Positions 17,796-26,952 of a stretch of 64,000 nt of DNA are shown piece by piece. The first letter of the stretch is position 1. Every line of letters begins with the position of its first letter. Both the position numbers and the translations under genes were made by a program. The notes beneath the pieces were generated by a model that did no database searches, was not told the origin of the DNA, and worked only from the letters and a program-made list of their open reading frames with translations. Source of the DNA: Tautonia rosea (GTDB lineage: Bacteria; Planctomycetota; Planctomycetia; Isosphaerales; Isosphaeraceae); NCBI RefSeq assembly GCF_012958305.1, contig NZ_JABBYO010000009.1:124001-188000 (forward strand), written 5' to 3'.

Positions 17796-18244
17796 GGAAT
17801 TGCCGACCGACCCGGGCACCGCGTGTTAAGCTCCGAATAAGGACCCATCAGGGCGTTTGACTCGCTCCCTGCAGGTCCTGGTTCTTGCACTCGCTCGGAG
17901 CCGGGATTTGCTCGGGTCGATCGTTTGAGATTGTTCCTGATCACTTGCTGCCTCGGCAGGTGTTCGGGTTCGTCGTCCGCGTGAGGGATTCGAATTCCAG
18001 AAATCAGGCAAGGGAGATGCGGTTTCGGGAGAGGTTGGGGCGGGTGGATTCAAACTCCCCCATGCGTTCGTTTGTTCGTTTGGAATGGACGCATTTGAAG
18101 ACCTTTAGCCCCTGGACCTCGGAATCGGTTATTTCGCAGTCAAGAACTCGATCAGGAACAAGCCAGGGAGGCATACGGACTACCTGTCGCAACCAGGGAT
18201 GATCGTTCGGGCGACGTAACCTTTGAGATTCGGCATTCTCAGTC
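17796..18244. other. Long intergenic region before the giant exported protein
   Basis: 449 bases with lower GC than the flanks and no supported gene. A leftward frame of about 80-109 codons exists (18004-18333) but has near-random third-position bases. A short direct repeat TTCGTTTG occurs twice at about 18066-18081 and a five-base inverted ATGCG/CGCAT flanks it. The region probably holds the promoter and a long leader for the downstream gene. Confidence 0.45.
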
Positions 18245-21200
18245 ATGAGCACGTCACGGAAGCGTCCCGTTCGCCCTGTGTGTGACACGTTGGAAATCCG
18301 GACCTTGCTGAGCGGCATCGCACCGATTGCCACCTGGATTGGCCAGGATGGTCATGACTTCGTCGGCCGCTCAACAACCCCCGGACCGAACGGTGTCCAG
18401 GATATTCGGATCGGACTGGACAATCTCCCGGCCGACCAAGCGGTCACTTCGGCCGAGGTCCGGGGTTACGGCGGAGGTATCTGGACCTACAACGGCTCTG
18501 GTGCCCACTGGGCCGCCGCCTTCGTCCGGGTCAACGACTCGCCCGAAGCCGCCCTTTTCTTCGAGCCGAATCGCGTCGAGGTCGGCCGACCCTTCAGCGT
18601 CCGGCTCTGGTTTGAGGACGGATCGACCACCTTGATCTCGTTCGCCGGGGGGATCGCCGATCCAACCTTCCGCATGCCCGAACTCACGGCGCGGCTTGCC
18701 TGGCTGGGTCAGGACGGCTCCGACCGCGTCGGCTCCGGGGCCTCAGTTGGTCCCGATGGTCGACAGGACGCGGTCATCACCATGACCAACCTGTCGCCGA
18801 CGGTCGCCATCACAACGATCGACGTGAGAGGCCCCGGCAGCCTTGCCTGGCAGTCGGGGGCCAATCCCAAAGGTCTGCCCAACGCCGAGTTTGTTCGAAG
18901 TACGACCGATCCCACCCGCGGCTCCCTGTTCCTCCAGCCCGAGCAAGATCTCAATGGCCTCCCGCTGACCGTCACCATCGTTTATGCCGACAACACGATC
19001 GACCTCGTTGATCTGAACGCCGGGCCAACCAACCCGGCCCTCACCGTCGCTCCCGCGCGCACCGTGCCAATCCGATCCGATGCGATCGCCGCGCAGTGGC
19101 TCGGCCAGGCTAACGACCCGATCGCAGGCCCCGGAGCCGCCGCGGTGAGTCTGGCCGGATTGCCGAGCGATCGAACCGTCATCGGTGCCTCGCTCAGCGG
19201 CTCCGATCGAGGCGTGACCTGGGCATACTCGGCTACTTCCAACATCTCGGGCACTGCCCCGGTTGCGGTCGAACCGTCGTCTCGGCCGCTGACCTTCCGG
19301 CGCGATCCGAACGACCCGACCCGCGCTTCGATCGCCTTCGCGGCCCGATCCAAAGCCCAGGCGGGCGTGATGACCCTCCGTCTCCAGTACGACGACGGCA
19401 CGTTCTCGATCGTTCGGATCAATCACGGGCCGATCGACGCGACCCTCAAGGCCCCTCGGCCGGAGGCTTCTCGCGTGGTCGCGCGACCGGGAGACAATTT
19501 GCAATCGCTCGTTGACGGGTTTGGCGCGGTCCACCTCTCAAAGGGTGTTTACGACCTGGATCGGCCCTTGATCCTCAACCGGGCCATCCAGATCACGGCA
19601 GATCCTGGTGCGACCCTCCGCTTCGCTCAACCGAGCAATGCCCCGGCCTGGTCCTCGGCGATCACCGTTCACCACGGCAACACAACGCTCGATGGCTTTG
19701 CCGTGCGATTCGCCGGTCCGGTGCGGTGGGACTGGTCGGTGCCGTACGATCCGGCAGTCATTCTCAGCACCGATGGTCGCGACAAGACCACGGGTACGGT
19801 CAAGGTCGGTCTCGTCCTCTCGAACCTCGACCTGGAAGGCCCACCGGCCTCGGCAATTGGCGGCAAACTCGAATACACGGCCTTGCTCGTGAATCTGACC
19901 TCGGCCGAGAACGGCCGGATTCTCGACAATCAGTTGCGTGGCGGATCGGTTCGGGTCTTCAACGGACCCTGGGAAATTGCCGGCAATACCTATCTCGGTG
20001 CGATGCCAGGAACCTGGACGCACGACGTCTTCGCCATGAGCTGGGCACACGATGTCACCGTCCGAGACAACGTGGCCTCTCCGCTTCCGGGTTCGGGCAA
20101 GACCTACCGCTTCCTGGTCATGACCCAGGACGGGTCGAACATTCGAGTCGAACGGAACCGAGTGGAGGGAATCGGCCCTCGGGACGACGATCCGCAGCCC
20201 CACCCAAACAACCCCGAAGTGATCCTGACCGAGGCCTATCACGTTCCCTTCGAAGGAATGCCGCTGGCCCTCTCGAACAACGGCCTGATTCTCCAGATTC
20301 CGCCTCCTCAGGGCCGTGCGATCCGGTCGGGAGATGTGGTCGCGGTCCTGTCCGGACCCGATGCCGGTCAGTGGCGTCGGATCGCTCATGTGATCGACCC
20401 GCAAACGCTGTTGCTTGATCGTCCCCTCTCGACCAATGCACCGCTCGGCGCGGTCTCGGTCTCGTCCGGGTTCGTCGATCTGGTTATCGCAGACAATACC
20501 GTCGATGTTCGAGGGGGTTCCGAGGCTTCGCCGCTTGTCCTCGCCGGAGCCCATTTTGGTGTTGAGGTCCGGGAGAACCACTTCCTTGGAGGCGCTCCTG
20601 TCCGGATCGAGTCCGCCGCGTCCGAGTCAACCGTGCACTGGGCCTGGACTCACACGCCTCAAAACGACGTTCGGTTCATTGGCAACACGATCGAAGAGAG
20701 CCAGGGAGGACTCGACGCCGGGATCGTCCGTTATCCTCAGGGAAAACGGAGCCAGGGGCGCACTTATGTCGATCTCCAGATCAAGGACAACCTGTTCGCC
20801 TGGTCCCCGGCCTATTTCTCTCAGTTCAACACCGCGACCCCGCCGACGGCCATGCTCCTCGGCGACCCTCGCTCCATCGACCCGTTCGAAATTCGGATGA
20901 CCCTTAGCGGCAACGTCGTCAAGCTGCCCCCGACAATCACCAGCGGCGCGACGATCCGGGCCGACACAATGACCTTCAACGGCACGGCCGTCTCGACCCA
21001 GTACATCCCGCTGCCATCGCAACCGCTCAGCGCACCGAATGGCCTGCGACTGGTCGCCGACACCGGCATGAGCAACAGTGACCGTCTGACCTCCGACGCG
21101 CGCCTTGCGGTCGATCGGCCCGACTGGGCGGTTGGCTTTGAGTACCGTTGGGACGGACAGGGCTCATATCAGCCAATCCTGGACGCCAACAACTTCCTTC

Positions 21201-22768
21201 CCCGAAACCTGAGCGACGGAACGATCACGGTCTTCGTCCGGGCGATTGACGATTACGGGCGGACCAGCCCGGAAGCTCGGCTGACGTTTACGCTGGATAC
21301 GACCCCGCCTTTGCCCATCACACCGAAAGTCGGCTCGGGACAAGATACGGGCGTTTCGAGTACCGACCGCGTGACCCGGATCGCCGCCCCGGTTTTGACG
21401 GCCGAGGGGGATCCAGGCGAGACGTTCGTTCTGCTGCGACTCGTCGGTGGAACGGAGACGGAGCTGCATCGGCGTGTCGGACCGGGACCGTTACTGGTTA
21501 GTACCCCCCTGCCCGACGGTGAACATCGGCTAGCCGTTCGTCGGATCGACAGCGCCGGCAATGCCTCGACCGGCGAACCATTGACGATCACGATCGACAC
21601 CTCGCCACCCGCTCCGGTCGTCGTGAAGCTGGGCCCGGGCCAGGACACCGGGAGTTCCAGTTCCGACAATCTCACTCGCCTGAACCGACCGACCTTCCAG
21701 GCAGTGATTTCCGATCAGGACCGGCTCGTCTTGCTCCGCGATGGCCAGGCTGTCGATCAGATCATCGGCTCGGGGAGTCTGCGGACTGATGGTCCTCTGC
21801 CTGATGGGGCCTATTCCTTTGCCATCCGTCGAATCGATGCCGCCGGCAATGCCACCGACGGGCCTTCGGTCGTCGTGCGGATCGACACCACACCACCGGC
21901 TCCGGTCACGGGCCTCACCCATTTGGGAAGTGGGCGTTTCCAGTTCAATCGACTGGCCGACGCGGTTGATTACGTCTACCGCGTGGGGAACGGCCCGACG
22001 ATTCCACTCGCCGGGGCGACCTCGTTTCGTGCCCGAGGCTTGCCGTTCGACCCGACCCCGGTTTCCGTCCGAGCCATCGACGCCGCCGGGAACCTGGGCC
22101 CCGAGGCGACTATCTCGGCCGCCTTCCCCGCTCCGACCGGAATCTGGCTCGGTCAACGCGTGGGGGTTGATCTCGTGGGGCGGTCGGTCAGTCACGTCGC
22201 TTCCGACGGCTTTCAGGATGTGGGGATCGCCCTGACCGGCCTACCGACCGATCGGTCGATCGTCTCGGCCGAGGTCCGAGGGTGGGGAGGGGGGATCTGG
22301 CAATCCAACATGACCAGCCCCATCTACTGGAAGGCGGCCCTGGTTCATGCTCCCGGCACCGATCGCGCCGAACTATACGTCCAGCCGTACATGGTGGAGG
22401 TCGGCCGGCCTTATTTTGTTCGCCTGAACTTCAGTGACGGGTCCACCATCGGCGTGAACCTTGCCGGTGGCCCAGTCGATCCGACCCTACGCACCTTCTC
22501 GACGGCCGGCATGGCTCCGACCGTCGGGGCGAACTCGCCGGGATCGCGGCCTTCGGCGACCTCCTGGCGCGATCGCATGACGGTGATCCAGGAGGCACAG
22601 CGTGAGCGGACTGCACAACGCCGCGCCGCCCAGCGTGCGCAGCTTGAGGCCCGGCAAGACGCCCTTCAGGCAACTCGCCCTGCAATCAGCCCTCAGGATC
22701 GGGCGACACCTGTTGCCGGGTTCAGGCTCCGACCGGGAGCGAGGATTGGACCCGATCCAAGGGATTAA
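18245..22768 (+). CDS. Giant exported protein: four W(I/L)GQ modules, parallel beta-helix, Ig-like repeats
   Basis: 1507 residues. The N-terminus carries a variant of the planctomycete LEPR-XLL motif (DTLEIRTLLSG) that marks very large exported proteins. Four related modules of about 130 residues begin WIGQDG at 31, WLGQDG at 153, WLGQAN at 285 and WLGQRV at 1301. Between the third and fourth lie a right-handed beta-helix region (about 420-960; GAVHLSKGVYDLDRPLILN, then many I-x-x-N-x-(I/V) turns) and Ig-like repeats (about 1000-1290) that start DTTPPLPITP, DTSPPAPVVV and DTTPPAPVTG. The last 100 residues are Arg/Gln/Ala-rich. Beta-helix folds of this type often bind or cleave polysaccharides; no catalytic residues are assigned. 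The gene stands alone and ends in a hairpin terminator. Confidence 0.85.
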   Translation: MSTSRKRPVRPVCDTLEIRTLLSGIAPIATWIGQDGHDFVGRSTTPGPNGVQDIRIGLDNLPADQAVTSAEVRGYGGGIWTYNGSGAHWAAAFVRVNDSPEAALFFEPNRVEVGRPFSVRLWFEDGSTTLISFAGGIADPTFRMPELTARLAWLGQDGSDRVGSGASVGPDGRQDAVITMTNLSPTVAITTIDVRGPGSLAWQSGANPKGLPNAEFVRSTTDPTRGSLFLQPEQDLNGLPLTVTIVYADNTIDLVDLNAGPTNPALTVAPARTVPIRSDAIAAQWLGQANDPIAGPGAAAVSLAGLPSDRTVIGASLSGSDRGVTWAYSATSNISGTAPVAVEPSSRPLTFRRDPNDPTRASIAFAARSKAQAGVMTLRLQYDDGTFSIVRINHGPIDATLKAPRPEASRVVARPGDNLQSLVDGFGAVHLSKGVYDLDRPLILNRAIQITADPGATLRFAQPSNAPAWSSAITVHHGNTTLDGFAVRFAGPVRWDWSVPYDPAVILSTDGRDKTTGTVKVGLVLSNLDLEGPPASAIGGKLEYTALLVNLTSAENGRILDNQLRGGSVRVFNGPWEIAGNTYLGAMPGTWTHDVFAMSWAHDVTVRDNVASPLPGSGKTYRFLVMTQDGSNIRVERNRVEGIGPRDDDPQPHPNNPEVILTEAYHVPFEGMPLALSNNGLILQIPPPQGRAIRSGDVVAVLSGPDAGQWRRIAHVIDPQTLLLDRPLSTNAPLGAVSVSSGFVDLVIADNTVDVRGGSEASPLVLAGAHFGVEVRENHFLGGAPVRIESAASESTVHWAWTHTPQNDVRFIGNTIEESQGGLDAGIVRYPQGKRSQGRTYVDLQIKDNLFAWSPAYFSQFNTATPPTAMLLGDPRSIDPFEIRMTLSGNVVKLPPTITSGATIRADTMTFNGTAVSTQYIPLPSQPLSAPNGLRLVADTGMSNSDRLTSDARLAVDRPDWAVGFEYRWDGQGSYQPILDANNFLPRNLSDGTITVFVRAIDDYGRTSPEARLTFTLDTTPPLPITPKVGSGQDTGVSSTDRVTRIAAPVLTAEGDPGETFVLLRLVGGTETELHRRVGPGPLLVSTPLPDGEHRLAVRRIDSAGNASTGEPLTITIDTSPPAPVVVKLGPGQDTGSSSSDNLTRLNRPTFQAVISDQDRLVLLRDGQAVDQIIGSGSLRTDGPLPDGAYSFAIRRIDAAGNATDGPSVVVRIDTTPPAPVTGLTHLGSGRFQFNRLADAVDYVYRVGNGPTIPLAGATSFRARGLPFDPTPVSVRAIDAAGNLGPEATISAAFPAPTGIWLGQRVGVDLVGRSVSHVASDGFQDVGIALTGLPTDRSIVSAEVRGWGGGIWQSNMTSPIYWKAALVHAPGTDRAELYVQPYMVEVGRPYFVRLNFSDGSTIGVNLAGGPVDPTLRTFSTAGMAPTVGANSPGSRPSATSWRDRMTVIQEAQRERTAQRRAAQRAQLEARQDALQATRPAISPQDRATPVAGFRLRPGARIGPDPRD

Positions 22769-22788
22769 GCCTTGCAAGGCCCGCAAGC

Positions 22789-22815
22789 CGGGGGCTGGAA
22801 ATTCAAGAGCCCCCG
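22789..22815. terminator. Hairpin after the giant exported protein gene
   Basis: CGGGGGCT (22789-22796) and AGCCCCCG (22808-22815) pair perfectly around an 11-base AT-rich loop. It lies between the stop of the giant gene and the stop of the small leftward gene, so it can act in both directions. Confidence 0.65.
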
Positions 22816-22919
22816 AGCGAATCTCAAGGGGTCTGAAATTTGAATGGGTCTCGCAAACGAATCGAACGCGATGGCTCCGCGAAAGGCAGGAGCGATCGCG
22901 TTCCGATCGGGACGTTTTC

Positions 22920-23249
22920 TCATTCGTTCAGCAGGCGCTGAGTCACTTCTTGCTGGCAATGCTTGCACCACTTCCAGCGACCGGTTCCGACGGAATCATC
23001 GAGGTGTCGCTTGGCAATCCGAATGGTACGGAACCAGAGCAGGTCCGGATCATTCTGTCCCCGATCGACCTTGGGGCATCGTGCGAAGTGCAAGAGGTTG
23101 GTCGTCGCTCGAACGGCCCGACGAGGGGCATCGGGCTCAGGGACCGTACCGTGGAAGATAAAACCGGCGGCTTCCAGCCGAGCCTCGGACAGGTCATCTG
23201 CGTCTTCGATGACCCGGACGGGCGAATCGACGGATTGATCGACGGGCAT
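22920..23249 (-). CDS. Small Cys/His-containing hypothetical protein
   Basis: 109 residues, unknown. The C-terminal part carries three cysteines and flanking histidines: LLHFARCPKVDRG and then WKWCKHCQQEVTQ, which could form a single metal-binding site or a zinc-ribbon half. The codons have high GC at the third position, as in neighbouring genes, and GGGAAGAG lies 5 bases before the ATG. Overlapping frames on the other strand lack these features. It is a single gene convergent with the giant exported protein gene. Confidence 0.58.
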   Translation of the reverse strand: MPVDQSVDSPVRVIEDADDLSEARLEAAGFIFHGTVPEPDAPRRAVRATTNLLHFARCPKVDRGQNDPDLLWFRTIRIAKRHLDDSVGTGRWKWCKHCQQEVTQRLLNE

Positions 23250-23471
23250 GAGCTCTTCCCAGGGTTTCGGGCCGGGGTCGTCCTGACATCAAGGAGATGA
23301 CCAGGACCTCCAGTGATCTCAGTCTACTCGGGAGGTGCCCCTTGCCACAACCCCGGGTCGACCGAGAGGACCGTTGGCCAGCATGAGTGAAGCCTCGGAA
23401 ACTCCTCATTTCAACGAGGAACGCTTGAGCCCGCCGCTGGCACTCGGGTAGGCTAACATTTGATTGTGGCG

Positions 23472-25292
23472 ATGGGCGACGGCTTGAAGCGCACGGTGCC
23501 AGGACGCTCCCGGCTCTCATTTCCCTTCGGCTTCCCCGCGACGTCGAGGGGGCCAGCCCAGTCACGACGAACCCGGTCCGGTTCGTGGCAGATCCGCGTT
23601 TCGACCCTCGATCTCTGCGATGAAGAGGCGCTTTGCCCGGTGCTTCGCGAAACCGTCGGCCACCTCCGCGACCTGCCGCGGTATCGGCAAATCCTCTCGA
23701 CCCTGCTCCGTTATGGATATCAGGACGTCGTTTCAGCCATTCATCTTGAAGGGCTGGTCCGTCCCCTAGAGCAGATTGCATTGGGGGAGGAAAACATCCC
23801 TCCTGCCGACCGCGCCATGCGACTGCGAATGGTCTGTGAGGATCTCGGGCCGACCTTTGTCAAGCTTGGCCAGTTGCTCAGCACCCGGCCGGACCTGATG
23901 CCCGACTCGTACATTCAGGAGCTGAGCCTCCTGCGAGACGAGGTCCGCCCGTTCCCTTTTCCCGAAGCCGAGGCGATCATCCGGGAGGATCTCGGCCCTC
24001 CCGAGACGATCTTTGCCGCCATCGACCCGGTTCCGCTGGCCTCGGCCTCCATCTCGCAGGTGCATGCGGCCACCCTGCTCGACGGCCGCTCGGTGGTCCT
24101 CAAAATCCGGAGGCCGGGGATCGAGAAGGTGGTCCAGGCCGACCTGGACATCCTCCGCAACCTCGCCCATGTCGCCGAGCGCCGCGTTCCCTGGCTTGCC
24201 GCCGCCCGCCCCGTGGCCCTGGCCAAGGAGTTCGAGCGCAACCTCAAGCGAGAACTCGACCTGAACGCCGAACGCCGCACCATGCAGCGCTGCAAGTTGC
24301 AACTAGCGAACGAGCCTTATGCCTATGTGCCCGAGGTGATTGAAGCTCTCTCGACCGGACGCATCTTGACCATGGAGCGGATCGACGGCGTCGATGTGGA
24401 CGACCTCGACGGCATCCGAGCCCTGGGGATCACTCCCGAGGAAGTCGCGGTGCGGGGAGGTGTCTTGCTGGCGAAGCAGATTTTCACCTATGGACTGTTT
24501 CATGCCGATCCGCACCCCGGCAATCTGCGCGTCTTGCCCGGTGGCATCGTCGTTCAGCTTGACTATGGGCTGTTCGGCCAGATGGACTTGCCCACCCGAG
24601 AACGGATCGCCGATCTCTTGCTCGGTCTCATGGCCCAGGACACCGACCGGGTCATGCGAGCGCTCGACGAACTGGAGATCAGCGGCGAGGGGGTCGATTA
24701 CCGCTCGCTCCGCCGGGATCTCGGCGAAATGGTCCTGACGTACTCCGAGCTGACGCTCGACACCATCGACCTCTCAAAACTCCTCGGCGAGCTGGTGGCC
24801 CTGATTCGCAGCCACCACCTGCGGTTGCCTCCGGACCTGATGCTCCTGATCCGGTCGTTGATCACGATCGAGAGTGTCGGCCGACACCTCGACCCCCACT
24901 TCGACGTGGCCACGCACGCGAGGCCCTACGTCGCCGAGCTGACCCGTAAACGCTATAGCCCGTGGCGCATGCTCACCTCGGCCGCCCGCACGGCTGAGGA
25001 CATTCAGCGCGTGGCAACCTTGCTGCCCGAGGTGCTCGGCCAGTCGCTTGAATCGATCCGCCGGGGCGAGCTTCGGGTGACGTTCGACCTGCATAAATTC
25101 GAGCAACTGGTCAAGCAACTGACCCGGACCGGCAACACCTTGGCCGCGGGCATCGTGATTGCCGGCCTGATCGTCGGGTCATCCCTGATCATCGATGCTG
25201 GGCCTCGAATGGTACCGCTCGGGGTGGCCGGCTACGCCATCGCCGTGATCCTCGGCGGCTGGCTGCTCTGGAACATGTTTCGCCATTCGTAA
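23472..25292 (+). CDS. ABC1/UbiB-family atypical kinase with C-terminal membrane helices
   Basis: 606 residues from the ATG at 23472; the true start could be somewhat downstream because no ribosome site is evident. The UbiB hallmarks are all present: the KxGQ motif (FVKLGQLLSTRPD), the alanine-rich loop ASASISQVHAA, the ATP-binding lysine in VVLKIRRPG, RELDLNAERR, the catalytic segment FHADPHPGN and the metal-binding QLDYGLFG. Two hydrophobic helices at the C-terminus (about 560-600) anchor it in the membrane. Family members are ATPases that support ubiquinone and other isoprenoid-lipid metabolism. No quinone gene is adjacent. Confidence 0.88.
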   Translation: MGDGLKRTVPGRSRLSFPFGFPATSRGPAQSRRTRSGSWQIRVSTLDLCDEEALCPVLRETVGHLRDLPRYRQILSTLLRYGYQDVVSAIHLEGLVRPLEQIALGEENIPPADRAMRLRMVCEDLGPTFVKLGQLLSTRPDLMPDSYIQELSLLRDEVRPFPFPEAEAIIREDLGPPETIFAAIDPVPLASASISQVHAATLLDGRSVVLKIRRPGIEKVVQADLDILRNLAHVAERRVPWLAAARPVALAKEFERNLKRELDLNAERRTMQRCKLQLANEPYAYVPEVIEALSTGRILTMERIDGVDVDDLDGIRALGITPEEVAVRGGVLLAKQIFTYGLFHADPHPGNLRVLPGGIVVQLDYGLFGQMDLPTRERIADLLLGLMAQDTDRVMRALDELEISGEGVDYRSLRRDLGEMVLTYSELTLDTIDLSKLLGELVALIRSHHLRLPPDLMLLIRSLITIESVGRHLDPHFDVATHARPYVAELTRKRYSPWRMLTSAARTAEDIQRVATLLPEVLGQSLESIRRGELRVTFDLHKFEQLVKQLTRTGNTLAAGIVIAGLIVGSSLIIDAGPRMVPLGVAGYAIAVILGGWLLWNMFRHS

Positions 25293-25458
25293 CGACCATT
25301 GCGATTGGGAACGCATGCTCCGGTCGCCGTCGGCTGGCCCAGGCACCGAGCATGGCATAGGATAACCCGTTGGGCCTCCGACACCGTCTCCCCGGACCCC
25401 TGTCGGAGCCGCCCTCATCCCCCCCTTCTTGCTGCTCGATCCCACCGGGGAGCTCGCA

Positions 25459-26763
25459 ATGCCCGTAACCGTCCGCTGCCCGAATCCGTCGTGCGAGCGG
25501 ATCAACCGCTTTGACCCGTCGTTGGCCGGTCAGACTGTCCGCTGCCCCATCTGCGGCGCTCGATTCAGTCTGGCCGAAGCCCCTCCGATCGCCACTGCCG
25601 TCGGCCGACCCGGGTCGGCTGAGACGCAGGAGCTGACCACCCTGGTGAATGGAGCGGAGCAACGGGCTCGGCCCGATCGGGAAATGCCAAGGCAGGTCGG
25701 ACGCTACGAGATTAAACGGGAAATCGGCTCTGGGGCTTTTGGCGCGGTCTATTGTGCGTATGATCCCCAGCTGGATCGAGACGTGGCGTTGAAGGTGCCT
25801 CATCCGGGGGTCCTGGAAGCCCCCTCGGCGGTCGAGCGGTTCCTTCGCGAAGCCCGAGCCGCCGGAAAGCTGCGCCACGGCCATATCGTGCCGGTCTTCG
25901 ACGCCGGGCAAGACGACCAGGGGCACGATTACATCGCCTCGGCCTACGTCCCCGGATCGACGCTCGCGGAACTCCTGATCGACGGTCCCCTGCCCGCGCG
26001 ACGCGCTGCCGAGATCATCGCCGATCTGGCCGAGGCGCTCGAACACGCCCACGACCTGGGAATCGTCCACCGTGACATCAAACCGTCGAACCTTCTGATC
26101 GACGCCTCCGGCCAGGTTCTGATCGCCGACTTCGGCCTCGCTCAGCATCGAGGACCAAGCCAAGCGACGATCACTGAGGTCGGCACGATCATGGGGACTC
26201 CCGGCTACATGGCCCCGGAGGTCGCCGCCGGTATCAATGGAGACGTTCCCCCGGCCAGCGATCAGTACAGCCTGGCCGTCGTCTTGTTCGAGCTGCTCTG
26301 CGGTCGTCGGCCGTTTCAAGGGCCGTCGCACGTGGTCATCTACCGGAAGCTCGAAGAACCGCCCCCGTCCCCCCGGCAATTCCACCCCGATCTCTCGCCC
26401 ACGCTCGACGCCATTTGCCTTCGAGCCCTCTCCCGAAAGCCCGAAGACCGCTTCCCGACCATCGGCGAGTTTGCAATGGCCCTCCGCTCGTGGCTCGACT
26501 CTGGTGACGATCCGCCAAAGGCGACCGAGCCGAACCGCTGGTTTTCAGCCTCCAGCTCTTCTCGTCACGCTCCGGTCACTGCGTTCCAGGACCCGGAACC
26601 TCGGGATCCTCCTGCTCCATTGCCGAAACCGGAGCCCTCGCGACGGCGAACCCTGCCGACGCTCTCCCCCGCACTCTGGACCGCTCTGGTGACGCTGGGC
26701 ATCTGGGGGTTGATCATCCTGGGGGTCGTCTTGATCATGCTGGCCCTTTCGGGGGATTCCTGA
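25459..26763 (+). CDS. Zinc-ribbon Ser/Thr protein kinase with C-terminal transmembrane helix
   Basis: 434 residues. An N-terminal zinc ribbon (Cys7, Cys12, Cys29, Cys32; CX4C-X16-CX2C) precedes a complete PknB-type kinase at about 83-345: glycine loop GSGAFGAVY (91-99 region), Lys112, Glu131, the catalytic loop HRDIKPSN (Asp206, Lys208, Asn211), DFG at 224-226 and APE at 252-254. A proline-rich linker leads to a single membrane helix (about 405-430), leaving only a few residues outside, so it has no sensor domain and is probably a cytoplasmic signal kinase. ATG 25459 follows GGGGAG by 6 bases. Its substrate is unknown. Confidence 0.92.
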   Translation: MPVTVRCPNPSCERINRFDPSLAGQTVRCPICGARFSLAEAPPIATAVGRPGSAETQELTTLVNGAEQRARPDREMPRQVGRYEIKREIGSGAFGAVYCAYDPQLDRDVALKVPHPGVLEAPSAVERFLREARAAGKLRHGHIVPVFDAGQDDQGHDYIASAYVPGSTLAELLIDGPLPARRAAEIIADLAEALEHAHDLGIVHRDIKPSNLLIDASGQVLIADFGLAQHRGPSQATITEVGTIMGTPGYMAPEVAAGINGDVPPASDQYSLAVVLFELLCGRRPFQGPSHVVIYRKLEEPPPSPRQFHPDLSPTLDAICLRALSRKPEDRFPTIGEFAMALRSWLDSGDDPPKATEPNRWFSASSSSRHAPVTAFQDPEPRDPPAPLPKPEPSRRRTLPTLSPALWTALVTLGIWGLIILGVVLIMLALSGDS

Positions 26764-26952
26764 CCCGATTGCGGCGGGCACCTCCCCGGCAATCGGTGTT
26801 CATCAGGCGGATTGACCCAAATTCAAAGAGCTTCGGCACAATCTCTGCAGGAAATCACCAACATTCGTCACCTGTGGATTTCGCAACCTCCCCGAGAACT
26901 GAAGGACGGCCCTCGATCGAGTACGACTTCTCGACTCGAGGCCGACAGACTC

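Noticed and set aside
17980-18060. Two T-loop-like segments (TTCGAATCC and TTTGAATCC on the minus strand), as in tRNA 3' ends
   Set aside because: Neither flank can pair into a T-stem and no acceptor or anticodon arm can be folded, so they are not tRNA genes and give no proof of an attachment site.
18004-18333. A leftward frame of 80-109 codons before the giant gene
   Set aside because: Third-position GC is near 50% whereas neighbouring genes are far higher, so it is non-coding.
22602-23300. A 232-codon rightward frame running from the giant gene into the small Cys protein gene
   Set aside because: The Cys-containing leftward frame has better third-position bias and a ribosome site; the rightward frame has neither.
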